From Deltaproteobacteria bacterium (GTDB lineage: Bacteria; Desulfobacterota; Binatia; Binatales; Binataceae): DNA of 37,486 bases. Made by a program: the position numbers and the translations under genes. The stretch spans positions 1 to 37,486 of the forward strand of contig JAKAVC010000031.1 in the NCBI GenBank assembly GCA_021817345.1, read 5' to 3'. The notes beneath the pieces were generated by a model. It was not told where the DNA came from and did no database searches. It saw only the letters and a list, made by a program, of their open reading frames with translations. Below are positions 1 to 7,601 of the stretch, piece after piece; position 1 is the stretch's first letter, and each line of letters begins with the position of its first letter.

Positions 1-118
1 GCTCCCAATGCAGGCGCTTGTTGGTCGCGTTGAGAACATCGGGCCGGTTGATCGTGATCAACAGAATCCCCGGATCATGTCTCTCGAAAAGCAGATGCTG
101 GTACTGTCCGTAATCCAT
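1..118 (-). CDS. Enoyl-CoA hydratase/isomerase family protein, N-terminal part only
   Basis: The first 39 codons of a gene that runs off the left edge of the window. The start is the ATG at 118-116, with a GAGGA-type ribosome binding site a few bases upstream. The product begins MDYGQYQHLLFERHDPGILL and continues into ITINRPDVLNATN, the first beta-strand and NRP motif of the crotonase fold (beta-oxidation-type hydratases and isomerases acting on acyl-CoA). It lies 33 bp downstream of the aldolase stop and on the same strand, so it may be the last gene of the sugar-phosphate operon. The catalytic part is outside the window, so hydratase, isomerase or another crotonase activity cannot be chosen. 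Family assignment is firm; function is open. Confidence 0.8.
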   Translation of the reverse strand, partial: MDYGQYQHLLFERHDPGILLITINRPDVLNATNKRLHWE

Positions 119-151
119 TACGTCCTCAGTGCCGACGGCGTGCAAACTGCC

Positions 152-1066
152 TCAGCCCGCGTAGATTGACATCACCTTGCCAAGCAGGTCGAGCGCCTGC
201 GGGCGCGGGCGCTGGAACGAATTGCGCCCGATGATCGAGCCGTAACCGCCGCCCGCGTGAATTCCCCGGACTTCCTCGAGCAGATGCTCGTCGCTGGTCG
301 CCGCGCCGCCTGAGAAAATCACGATCCGCTTGCCGTTGAAAGCCGATTGTACGACGTGCTTGACCCTCTCGGAGAAGGGTTCGAGCGGGATATGCTGGGC
401 CTCGTAAACCTTCCTCGCCTCGGTCAGTTCGATATGGGCAGTAGGCGGTTTCACCTTGATAACGTGCGCGCCCATCTGCGCGGCGATTTGCGCCGCGTAC
501 GCGCACACGTCAAGCGCCGTCTCGCCCTGCTTGCTGAGACCCGAGCCGCGCGGATACGACCATACCACCACCGCAAGGCCGTGCGCCTTGGCTTCCTCAG
601 CGATCTCGCGCAACTGCTGGTACATCTCCCGCACGCGCGACGAACCCGGGTAGATGGTGTAGCCGATTGCCGCGCATCCAAGCCTGAGTGCGTCCTTCAC
701 GCTGGCGGTCTGCGACGGGCACGGATCCTTCTCCTCATACAGGAGGTCGTGGTTGTTGAGTTTCAGGATGAGTGGGATTTCGCCGGCGTATTCCGCCGCT
801 CCGGCTTCGATAAACCCGAGCGGCGCCGCATAGGCGTTGCATCCCGCGTCGATTGCAAGCTGGAAATGATACAAGGGATCGTAGGCGGGCGGATTGGGCG
901 CAAAGCTTCGCGCCGGCCCGTGCTCGAATCCCTGGTCGACCGGCAGGATCACCATCTTGCCGGTGCCGCCGAGACGGCCATGGCTGAGCATCCGCGCCAG
1001 ATTGGCAAGGACCCCCGGGTTCTCGCCGCGGTAGTAACCAAGGATCTCCCTAACTCGCTTGCTCAT
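152..1066 (-). CDS. fbaB: Fructose-bisphosphate aldolase, class I, archaeal/DhnA type
   Basis: Cleaves or condenses fructose 1,6-bisphosphate to and from dihydroxyacetone phosphate and glyceraldehyde 3-phosphate through a Schiff-base lysine, in the cytoplasm. The 304-residue product resembles FbaB/DhnA: ILPVDQGFEHG near residues 40-50, LKLNNH near 101-106, the lysine strand HVIKVKPPT near 201-209 (K204 or K206 as Schiff-base candidates) and a phosphate-binding IFSGGAA near 255. It lacks the longer N-terminus of the E. coli enzyme. The frame extends to a GTG at 1081, but that GTG overlaps the GAGGAAA ribosome binding site of the ATG at 1066, so the ATG is chosen. It follows glk by 44 bp in the operon and with fbp beside it could serve gluconeogenesis or glycolysis. 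Confidence 0.9.
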   Translation of the reverse strand: MSKRVREILGYYRGENPGVLANLARMLSHGRLGGTGKMVILPVDQGFEHGPARSFAPNPPAYDPLYHFQLAIDAGCNAYAAPLGFIEAGAAEYAGEIPLILKLNNHDLLYEEKDPCPSQTASVKDALRLGCAAIGYTIYPGSSRVREMYQQLREIAEEAKAHGLAVVVWSYPRGSGLSKQGETALDVCAYAAQIAAQMGAHVIKVKPPTAHIELTEARKVYEAQHIPLEPFSERVKHVVQSAFNGKRIVIFSGGAATSDEHLLEEVRGIHAGGGYGSIIGRNSFQRPRPQALDLLGKVMSIYAG

Positions 1067-1110
1067 AAGAGTTTTCCTCACATCTGTTTCACGAATTTAG
1101 CCGCGAACTT

Positions 1111-2100
1111 TCAGAGCATCGCCCGCGCGCAATAGGCCGCGCCCAGCAGCGCCGCGCCCGGATTCAGCGAGACCCTGACCTCGATACCGCCGAGCATCCC
1201 GGCGAGCCGCCCCTTGTCAGAGAATGACTTGATGAAACGGCCGTCCCGCAGAGCGGGCAGGATCTTCGGCGCGATCCCGCCGCCGATGTAAACGCCGCCC
1301 AAAGCCAGCACCTTGAGCGCCATGTTCCCAGCCTCCGCACCGTAGATATCCACGAACATCGCGAGCGCGCAAACGCACTCGGGGTCGCGCCCTTCGAGCG
1401 CCGCTTCGCCCACCACCGCGGCCGGATCCTCGTTCTCAAGGCGCGACCGGAGCCATTCGGGCTCGGGCGTGGCGCGGCTCTGGCGCAGAAACCGGTAGAT
1501 ATTGAAAAGCCCCGGCCCGGACAGCACGCGCTCGACACTCACGTGGCCGAACTCGGCTCGAAGAAACCTGTAAAGCGCGACTTGCTCGTCGCCGCGCGGC
1601 GCGAAATCCGCGTGCCCGCCTTCGGAAGAAACCGCGTGGAAGCTGCCGTCCTCGAAGGCCAGCGACGCCTCGCCGAGACCCGTGCCGGCCGCGATCACGG
1701 CGATATTCGCGCCATGCACGCGATACCTGCCGCGCTGCAGAACCGCAAACTCCGACTGTTCCAGATGAATCACGCCGTAGGCGGTTGCCGCCAGATCGTT
1801 GATGAGGCGGACCGGGGTTGCGCCCAGCTCGCGCGAAAGCTCCGCCTCGCGCATCAGCCACGGCACGTTGGTCGCGTGCGCCTCGCCCTCGATCACCGGT
1901 CCGGGAACGCCGAAGCACGCCGCCTTGACCGGTTCGCCCCGCCCAGAAAGAAAGTCCGCGCACGCTTCGGAGAGACTCTTGAAATCGGCGGTGCGATACA
2001 GACGGTCGCGGACGGCGCTGAGCGTTTCACCGTTGGCCCGGTAAAGCCCAAGATGGGTCTTGGTCCCGCCGACGTCACCCGCAAGAATCAGGCAATCCAT
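1111..2100 (-). CDS. glk: Glucokinase
   Basis: Phosphorylates glucose to glucose 6-phosphate with ATP, feeding the neighbouring zwf. The 329-residue protein has the bacterial Glk pattern: ATP phosphate-binding loop AGDVGGTKTHLGLY at residues 7-20, FGVPGPV at about 63-69, the catalytic-base segment INDLAATAYG with D102, a second ATP loop AAGTGLG at 137-143, and the sugar-binding EGGHADFAPR at 160-169. Length and motifs match the E. coli Glk family rather than the ROK family, because no ROK cysteine cluster is visible. It is transcribed with fbp (21-bp gap) and fbaB. Glucose as substrate is inferred from the family; other hexoses cannot be excluded. Confidence 0.92.
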   Translation of the reverse strand: MDCLILAGDVGGTKTHLGLYRANGETLSAVRDRLYRTADFKSLSEACADFLSGRGEPVKAACFGVPGPVIEGEAHATNVPWLMREAELSRELGATPVRLINDLAATAYGVIHLEQSEFAVLQRGRYRVHGANIAVIAAGTGLGEASLAFEDGSFHAVSSEGGHADFAPRGDEQVALYRFLRAEFGHVSVERVLSGPGLFNIYRFLRQSRATPEPEWLRSRLENEDPAAVVGEAALEGRDPECVCALAMFVDIYGAEAGNMALKVLALGGVYIGGGIAPKILPALRDGRFIKSFSDKGRLAGMLGGIEVRVSLNPGAALLGAAYCARAML

Positions 2101-2121
2101 GGCAAACCCGGGCCCTCGGAG

Positions 2122-3126
2122 TCAGCTTTCCGGTTTGAACCTCTCGGCAAGCGTCACTTCCTCGGTGCTGCCGATGTAGATCGGCTGGCGTTCATGGATG
2201 TCCGTCGGCGTCAGGTCAAGGATATCGACGTTGCCGTTCGACGCGCGCCCGCCGGCCTGCTCCGCCACCATCGCCATCGGGGCAAGCTCGTACATCAGGC
2301 GCAGTTTGCCGTTGGTGACCTTGCCGTCGGGCAGAACCTCGCCCGGATAGATATAGATGCCGCCCTCGAGAAGGATTCGATGGAAATCGCCGGCAAAGCA
2401 TCCGCAGTAGCGCAGCGCATAACTCGAGGCCTTGTCCTTGCGGCTGGTCATGTGCTCGACGAGTTTGCGCATACCGGGATGCCATCGCGAGGCGTTGCCC
2501 TGGTTGACGGCGTAAGTGGTGCCGCGCCGCGGCATTTTTACCTTCTCGCGCCACAGGATGAATTCGCCAAGCTCGCGGTCGAGCGTGAAGATGTCGACCC
2601 CGGCGCCGGCTGTAAAAACCAGTTGCGTGGCGGGACCGTACAGAACGTAACCGGCCGCGACCTGCCGGCTTCCCGGCGCGAGCAGGTCCGAGGCGTCGAA
2701 GCCGTGGCCGCGTGCGCGCTCGCGTATCGAAAAAATGGTCCCGAGCAGGCCGTTGTTGTCCGAGTTGGACGAGCCGTCGAGCGGATCGCAAAGCACCGCG
2801 TAGCTCCGGCCGCGGCAGTTGCGCTCGTAATGCGTGGGCTTTTCCATCTCCTCGGACACGATGCTGCAAACCGGATAGCCGTGCCTGAAGACCTCGAGAA
2901 AGGTCTGGTTGGTCCAGTCGTCGAGCTTCTTTTGCTGCTCGCCCTGTACGTTGGTGTCTCCCGAGTAACCGAGATGCCCGCCCAGCGTGGCGTGGATCAG
3001 CTTTCGCGAGATGCGCTTGGCGATCACCGCGATCCGCTCCATGACCAATGCCAGGTCTTCCGGCGGTGTCGTGGTCTCCTCGCGGGTCAGGAGATGGCGG
3101 GTCAACGTAAGAGGTTGATCGCTCAT
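2122..3126 (-). CDS. fbp: Fructose-1,6-bisphosphatase, class I
   Basis: Hydrolyses fructose 1,6-bisphosphate to fructose 6-phosphate, the irreversible gluconeogenic step, which also allows triose phosphates to recycle into the oxidative pentose phosphate pathway. The 334-residue product carries the class I metal-binding signature CDPLDGSSNSDNN at residues 113-125 (D114 and D117 as metal ligands), an upstream SEEME acidic patch at 91-95, and the C-terminal substrate-binding segment GEVLPDGKVTNGKLRLMYE. It sits between zwf (30-bp gap) and glk (21-bp gap). Placing FBPase with zwf and gnd is consistent with a cyclic pentose phosphate pathway. The class I assignment is clear; the direction of flux is inference. 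Confidence 0.93.
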   Translation of the reverse strand: MSDQPLTLTRHLLTREETTTPPEDLALVMERIAVIAKRISRKLIHATLGGHLGYSGDTNVQGEQQKKLDDWTNQTFLEVFRHGYPVCSIVSEEMEKPTHYERNCRGRSYAVLCDPLDGSSNSDNNGLLGTIFSIRERARGHGFDASDLLAPGSRQVAAGYVLYGPATQLVFTAGAGVDIFTLDRELGEFILWREKVKMPRRGTTYAVNQGNASRWHPGMRKLVEHMTSRKDKASSYALRYCGCFAGDFHRILLEGGIYIYPGEVLPDGKVTNGKLRLMYELAPMAMVAEQAGGRASNGNVDILDLTPTDIHERQPIYIGSTEEVTLAERFKPES

Positions 3127-3156
3127 AGGCTGCTGCGCCTGGCGCTTCGCGCCGTT

Positions 3157-4683
3157 TTAAAAATTTCTCCAGCTTCGCCCGTCGGCCGCGATCATCAGCG
3201 CTGACTCCAGCGGACCCCAGGTGCCCGCCGCGTACATGAACGGCTCGACCGGCGCATCATCCCACACGTCCAGTATCGGCTGCACAAATTGCCACGCGGC
3301 TTCTATATTGTCACGTCTCATGAATAGCGTCTGGTCGCCCAGGATGATATCGCGCAAAAGCGTTTCGTAGGCTTCCGGGGTGGTCGAGGCGTAATGGAAG
3401 TCAACCTTGACTGGATGCAGGCGCACCTGCAGCCCGGGGTCCTTCGAGATGATATGCAGGGACAAGCCCTCGTCGGGCTGAATCCTGATGGTCAGCATGT
3501 TGGGCGCAAGCGGCTGCGATCGAACGTTGTAAAGGATTCTCGGAACCGAGGTGAAATATATCGCGATTTCACTGGCGCGCTTGGGCAGTCGCTTGCCGGT
3601 TCGCAGGTAAAATGGAACTCCCGCCCATCGCCAGTTCTCGATCCAGCATCTGAGCGCGACAAAGGTCTCGACCGTGGACTCGGCCGCAACCCCTTCCTCC
3701 TGCCGATAACCGACAACCGGCTTTCCCTCGACCAGGCCTTCGGCGTACTGGCCCCGCACGACCCATCGCTCGACGTCTTCAGGCGAGAAGGGCCTCAGGG
3801 TTCGCAGCACGTCGAGCTTTGCGTCGCGCACCGAATCGGCCGAAGTGGTCCTCGGCGGCTCCATCGCGATAATGCACAGCACCTGCAGAAGATGGCTTTG
3901 CACCATGTCGCGCAGTGCGCCCGCGTGCTCATAGTAGCCCGCCCGCGACGCGACCCCTTCGGACTCGGCGACGGTTATCTGGACGTGATCGATGAAGCGC
4001 GAGTTCCACAGCGGCTCGAAGATCGCGTTGGCGAACCGCAGCACCATCAGGTTCTCGACCGTTTCCTTGCCCAGGTAGTGATCGATTCGGAAAATCTGAT
4101 CTTCGCGAAAGTGTCGCGCCACGCGTTCATTGATGTCGTTGGCGCTGGCGAGGTCGTGCCCGATAGGCTTCTCGATCACGACCCGGGTGAAACCGTCGCC
4201 GTCCGAAGCGACCATGCCGGCCGCGCTGAGTCCCTCGGAGCACTTTTCGATAAAGCCCGGAGGTATCGCGAAATAGAAAATCCGGTTTCCGCCCGCGCCG
4301 ACTTCGGCGTCCAGTTCCGAAAGCCGCTGCTTCAGCCGCTCGTAGTCAGTCGATTCGGTGAAGCTGCCGCGCACAAAATGGAGCTGCGGCGCGAACTCCC
4401 TCCAATGCTCGTCATCGGGCTTGCGCCGCGAATATTTCTCGACTCCGTCACGCGCGAACGCGCGGTATTTGTCGTCGTCGAGGTCTTCAATCGAAAACCC
4501 GACTATCGCGAGTTTCTCGGGCAACTCGCCGTCCAGCGAAAGATTGTAAAGCGCCGGCAGGAGCTTGCGATGACTCAGATCGCCCGCTCCGCCGAATATA
4601 ACCACCACGCACGGCGGATAGGTGACCGTTGAATTCTGCGGGCGGAGAAGTTCCACCGGCTCGGGATGATTGTTACGGGCCAT
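3157..4683 (-). CDS. zwf: Glucose-6-phosphate 1-dehydrogenase
   Basis: Oxidises glucose 6-phosphate to 6-phosphoglucono-lactone with NAD(P)+, the first step of the oxidative pentose phosphate pathway. The 508-residue length is usual. The nucleotide-binding loop reads FGGAGDLSHRKLLPALYNL from about residue 30; most family members have GASGDL, so the Ser-to-Ala change is a mild variation. EKPIGHDL (171-178) and the substrate/catalytic signature RIDHYLGKE (199-207, with H202 and K206) are intact. The ATG at 4683 follows gnd by 28 bp without a strong ribosome binding site, which suggests coupling to gnd translation. No 6-phosphogluconolactonase gene lies between zwf and gnd, unlike many zwf-pgl operons. 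Confidence 0.95.
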   Translation of the reverse strand: MARNNHPEPVELLRPQNSTVTYPPCVVVIFGGAGDLSHRKLLPALYNLSLDGELPEKLAIVGFSIEDLDDDKYRAFARDGVEKYSRRKPDDEHWREFAPQLHFVRGSFTESTDYERLKQRLSELDAEVGAGGNRIFYFAIPPGFIEKCSEGLSAAGMVASDGDGFTRVVIEKPIGHDLASANDINERVARHFREDQIFRIDHYLGKETVENLMVLRFANAIFEPLWNSRFIDHVQITVAESEGVASRAGYYEHAGALRDMVQSHLLQVLCIIAMEPPRTTSADSVRDAKLDVLRTLRPFSPEDVERWVVRGQYAEGLVEGKPVVGYRQEEGVAAESTVETFVALRCWIENWRWAGVPFYLRTGKRLPKRASEIAIYFTSVPRILYNVRSQPLAPNMLTIRIQPDEGLSLHIISKDPGLQVRLHPVKVDFHYASTTPEAYETLLRDIILGDQTLFMRRDNIEAAWQFVQPILDVWDDAPVEPFMYAAGTWGPLESALMIAADGRSWRNF

Positions 4684-4711
4684 CGGGATATTTCGCGCGC
4701 CGCCGGCGCCA

Positions 4712-5620
4712 CTACTCCTTTACTATTGCGTGCCCGCCGAACTCATTGCGCAGAGCGGCAAGCAGCTTTTCGCCAAATGTGCCTTCGGCGCCTTTGTCGG
4801 CGCGCGAACGGAATCGGGTGAACAGGGCGGCCGTGATCACCGGGGCGGAAACGTCCTTTTCGATCGCGTCCATCACGGTCCATCGCCCCTCGCCCGAATC
4901 GCTGACGTAACCCTTGATGTGCTTGAGACCGGGATCGCGGCTGAGCGCATTCGCGGCCAGTTCGAGCAGCCATGAGCGAACCACGCTTCCCTGTCCCCAC
5001 AGGCTCGCAATCTTCGCGAGATCGAGATTGTAGTTGGACTTCGCCATGCACTCGAAGCCCTCGGCATACGCCTGCATCAGCCCGTACTCGATCCCGTTGT
5101 GAATCATCTTGACGTAATGGCCGGCGCCGCACCCGCCCATGTATCCGTAGCCGTTCTCGGGCGCGAGGGTTTTGAACACCGGCTCGTAGCGGCGGAAAAT
5201 CGCTTCCTCGCCGCCCACCATCAGGCAATAGCCGACCTTGAGTCCCCACACGCCGCCGCTGGTCCCGGCGTCCAGGTAATGGATGCCGCGCTTTTTCAGT
5301 TCCGCGCCGCGGCGCAGATCGTCGTGAAAGTTCGTATTGCCGCCATCGATTATGGTGTCTCCGGACTGCATCAGATCGGCAATCTGCGCGATCGTCTTCT
5401 CCGTCGGATCGCCCGACGGAACCATGACCCACACCCCACGCGGCGGTTTGAGCGCCGCGACCAGCTCCTTCAGAGTGCCGGCTGGGTCGGCTCCGTGGGT
5501 CTTCACTTCCTTCAGCTTGTCCGCGTCGAGGTCGTAAGCAACTATCCGATGGTTGTCGCGGCGAAGCCGCTCAACCATGTTCATTCCCATTTTTCCAAGG
5601 CCGACAAAACCGATTTCCAT
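4712..5620 (-). CDS. gnd: 6-phosphogluconate dehydrogenase, decarboxylating, short (GndA/YqeC) type
   Basis: Oxidatively decarboxylates 6-phosphogluconate to ribulose 5-phosphate. At 302 residues it is the short form found in many bacteria, not the roughly 470-residue E. coli type; the short forms are often NAD-preferring (family knowledge). The Rossmann loop GLGKMGMNM is at residues 7-15, GGNTNFHDD and the substrate loop GTSGGVWG follow, and HYVKMIHNGIEYG supplies the catalytic lysine and asparagine. The frame stays open to 6091, but the extension runs antisense-like through the lipoprotein gene and has no homologous character. The ATG at 5620, preceded by AGAGGTGATG, begins the Rossmann strand MEIGFVGLGKMG exactly. 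It is the first gene of the sugar-phosphate set, with a 161-bp gap upstream where a promoter may lie. Confidence 0.93.
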   Translation of the reverse strand: MEIGFVGLGKMGMNMVERLRRDNHRIVAYDLDADKLKEVKTHGADPAGTLKELVAALKPPRGVWVMVPSGDPTEKTIAQIADLMQSGDTIIDGGNTNFHDDLRRGAELKKRGIHYLDAGTSGGVWGLKVGYCLMVGGEEAIFRRYEPVFKTLAPENGYGYMGGCGAGHYVKMIHNGIEYGLMQAYAEGFECMAKSNYNLDLAKIASLWGQGSVVRSWLLELAANALSRDPGLKHIKGYVSDSGEGRWTVMDAIEKDVSAPVITAALFTRFRSRADKGAEGTFGEKLLAALRNEFGGHAIVKE

Positions 5621-5781
5621 GTCGTCATCACCTCTAGGATGGAAATAGAGAATCCCGCTTCCACGCGGCGCGCACGGGTTGAATGAGATTGGAGCAGGCC
5701 AGCCGCGCGGCGGGCGCGCCCATTCAACGGCTCCGATTAACGTAGCCCCTAATGCGCGGGCCGGGCAAGCCGCCTTCAGAT

Positions 5782-6627
5782 TCAGTGCCTTAGAACGACG
5801 TCCTGAACGATAAGCGTGTGCAAATCCTGATGCTGGAAAATGCCGGCGACGCCGCGCGTCAGCGCAACCGAAAGGTCCTGACCCGGCTCGTCGTAGATGC
5901 CGACCTCGTCCTCGGGACCGAGTCCGAAGGTTCCGATCGGAGGATCGTTGTAGGTCGAGTCGCTGCCGCCCTGCCAGAACGGAATTTTGAACGGAGGCTT
6001 GTAGAGCGCTAGTTTGAGCCCGAAATTCGCCGCGGTTCTCCACGTCGGGCCATACTGGCCATCGGCGCCGCGTCTTTTCTCCACCCAGCATTGTACGATG
6101 CTGGTCTGAAGCACGTAGGTGTAATTGTGATACAAGTCCGGAACGTAATTCGTCCCCGCAACCGCGGTTGGGCGCAAGCCGGCCTCCTTGGCCGACTGCA
6201 GGATTGCGTGCTGGACGATCGCCGGCAAGGGATCGCTGTAAAGGCGCTGGATAATGGTTTTGTTCCTATTCTCAATCACTCCGATGAAAGCCTTGCCCTG
6301 CGGGGCGTCAGGTCCCGGGTTCCGGTCCGGTTCCGCATCAACCGGCATCAGGACCACCAGGCTGCGATTAGGATAAGTATTCTGGTAACCTTTGACCTGG
6401 TAGGGGTAGTACTCGAGCTTCTGGAGCGAAATCGGCCCCTTGGGAATCGCGACGCCGCCACTGGTCAGCGAGCATCCCGCGGCCCACGCAATCGTCGCCA
6501 GCATGAGAAGCGTTACCGCGAGCCGCCGTTTTCCGCGCGATTGCTTCGCGCGGCGGCCGACAACGCCGCGACACGCCATCAACGAGGAGAGCGGCGACCT
6601 CCCGGAGGAAAAAAAATTGGGGCGCAC
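5782..6627 (-). CDS. Predicted lipoprotein of the kinase/FHA operon, function unknown
   Basis: Last gene of the signalling operon, 281 residues. A basic stretch KQSRGKRR, a hydrophobic segment LAVTLLMLATIAW and a lipobox AAGC (Cys52 from the start used here) indicate export and lipid anchoring. The GTG at 6627 is chosen because TGAGG, formed by the stop of the preceding gene, stands 7 nt upstream; an ATG at 6579 would give a more usual 35-residue signal peptide but has no close ribosome binding site. The mature part contains no family I recognise. It begins after the lipobox with a Gly/Ser stretch, then SLVVLMPVDAEPDRNPGP, and ends in LHTLIVQDVVLRH. Position downstream of a membrane kinase and a membrane FHA protein suggests an outer-membrane or periplasmic partner. 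That is inference. Confidence 0.72.
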   Translation of the reverse strand: MRPNFFSSGRSPLSSLMACRGVVGRRAKQSRGKRRLAVTLLMLATIAWAAGCSLTSGGVAIPKGPISLQKLEYYPYQVKGYQNTYPNRSLVVLMPVDAEPDRNPGPDAPQGKAFIGVIENRNKTIIQRLYSDPLPAIVQHAILQSAKEAGLRPTAVAGTNYVPDLYHNYTYVLQTSIVQCWVEKRRGADGQYGPTWRTAANFGLKLALYKPPFKIPFWQGGSDSTYNDPPIGTFGLGPEDEVGIYDEPGQDLSVALTRGVAGIFQHQDLHTLIVQDVVLRH

Positions 6628-6636
6628 GGAAGTGCC

Positions 6637-7509
6637 TCACTGACGCGCGGCCTGCGCGCGCTCGCGATATAAAAACAGCGTACCCCCAACCTCGATCCTG
6701 TCGCCATTGTGCAGCAACTGCCGTCCCGACACGGGATGGCGATTCACGATCACCTGTCCGCCGCCGGTCGGACTGATGTAGAAGTTGCGACCATCGCGCC
6801 GGACGATTGCATGATGGCCCAGCACGGCCTGATCGCCAAACAGCCCGATGTCGCATTCTTCGGCGCGCCCGATTACGGTAACCTGCTTTGCGAGAGGATA
6901 CTCGCGGCCCTCGCGCGCGTTGCGGCTCTGGCTGCGAACCACCATCAGCCATCCGCGCTTGAGCAGCTCGCCGACCAGCCCGATGAAGAATCCGATAAGC
7001 GCGCCAAGCACCACGATCGCGATCGCGCGCCCGAACGCCTGCGGGAAAGTGGTCGTCAGCACTTGGTAAAAGAAGCCGCCGAGCGCGCCGCCGACCAGGC
7101 CGCCGAGCGCACCGTTGCGCCGGCGCGCGGCCGAACCCGCCGCCCATCCCACGCCCAGTCCCACCGCGATTCCGAGCACCGACCATCCGAGAATCCGGCC
7201 GCTGAGTCCGCGCAGAATGTCGAAGGCGAATTCGCCCACGATCAGTCCCGCCGCGCCGCCAAGCGCGCCGATTATCCCGCCGCTCTTTACGCTGCGCAGA
7301 GCAAGGCGCGTCTGGCCCACGCTGAGCGCTTCTATCGACGCGAGAAAAGCGCCGATGAACACCCCGATAAGCGCGCCAAGCACGATATCGCGGCCGTAAA
7401 CTGAACGGATTCCGAGGAACGGTTCCGCGCTGCCCCAGGCGGCTAGTCCGCCAAGTGCGCCTGCGGCTGCGTAGAACAAGAGCTTTTCGCGAGAGACGTT
7501 GCTGGCCAT
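6637..7509 (-). CDS. Multi-pass membrane protein with C-terminal FHA domain
   Basis: The first 200 or so of 290 residues are glycine/alanine-rich hydrophobic segments (GALGGLAAWG, GALIGVFIGAFLAS, GGIIGALGGAAGLIVGE, GALIGFFIGLVGELL), giving an estimated five to six membrane passes. A cytoplasmic FHA domain follows: VIGRAEECDIG, then VLGHHAIV, then a loop with Asn before HPVSGRQLLHNGDRIEVGG. FHA domains read phosphothreonine. Here the usual SxxH reads LxHH, so the Ser that contacts phosphate appears to be missing and binding may be lost or altered. The ATG at 7509 is chosen because the longer frame (TTG at 7581) only adds a non-hydrophobic leader. It lies between the membrane kinase and the lipoprotein and likely forms a membrane complex with them. 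Confidence 0.8.
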   Translation of the reverse strand: MASNVSREKLLFYAAAGALGGLAAWGSAEPFLGIRSVYGRDIVLGALIGVFIGAFLASIEALSVGQTRLALRSVKSGGIIGALGGAAGLIVGEFAFDILRGLSGRILGWSVLGIAVGLGVGWAAGSAARRRNGALGGLVGGALGGFFYQVLTTTFPQAFGRAIAIVVLGALIGFFIGLVGELLKRGWLMVVRSQSRNAREGREYPLAKQVTVIGRAEECDIGLFGDQAVLGHHAIVRRDGRNFYISPTGGGQVIVNRHPVSGRQLLHNGDRIEVGGTLFLYRERAQAARQ

Positions 7510-7601
7510 ATCAAGACAAGAAGCAGGATCGCCTTTGGCGCATCCCGGTTCAAGCGAAAAATTCCGCGCCCCCTCCGGCAAAGTGCGGCGCGCGCGCGGA
7601 C

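Noticed and set aside
1543-3204. Very long plus-strand open frame opposite glk and fbp
   Set aside because: A G+C-driven shadow: the minus-strand proteins are clearly recognised, and the plus frame has no motif. The same applies to 32271-33701 opposite guaB and 35754-37040 opposite the CoA-transferase.
5678-5728. 8-bp inverted repeat GTTGAATG/CATTCAAC upstream of gnd
   Set aside because: Arms are short, 35 bp apart, and there is no second example; too weak to call an operator.
5621-6091. 157-codon upstream extension of gnd
   Set aside because: It overlaps the lipoprotein gene, has no protein-like motif, and the ATG at 5620 with a ribosome binding site starts the Rossmann fold exactly.
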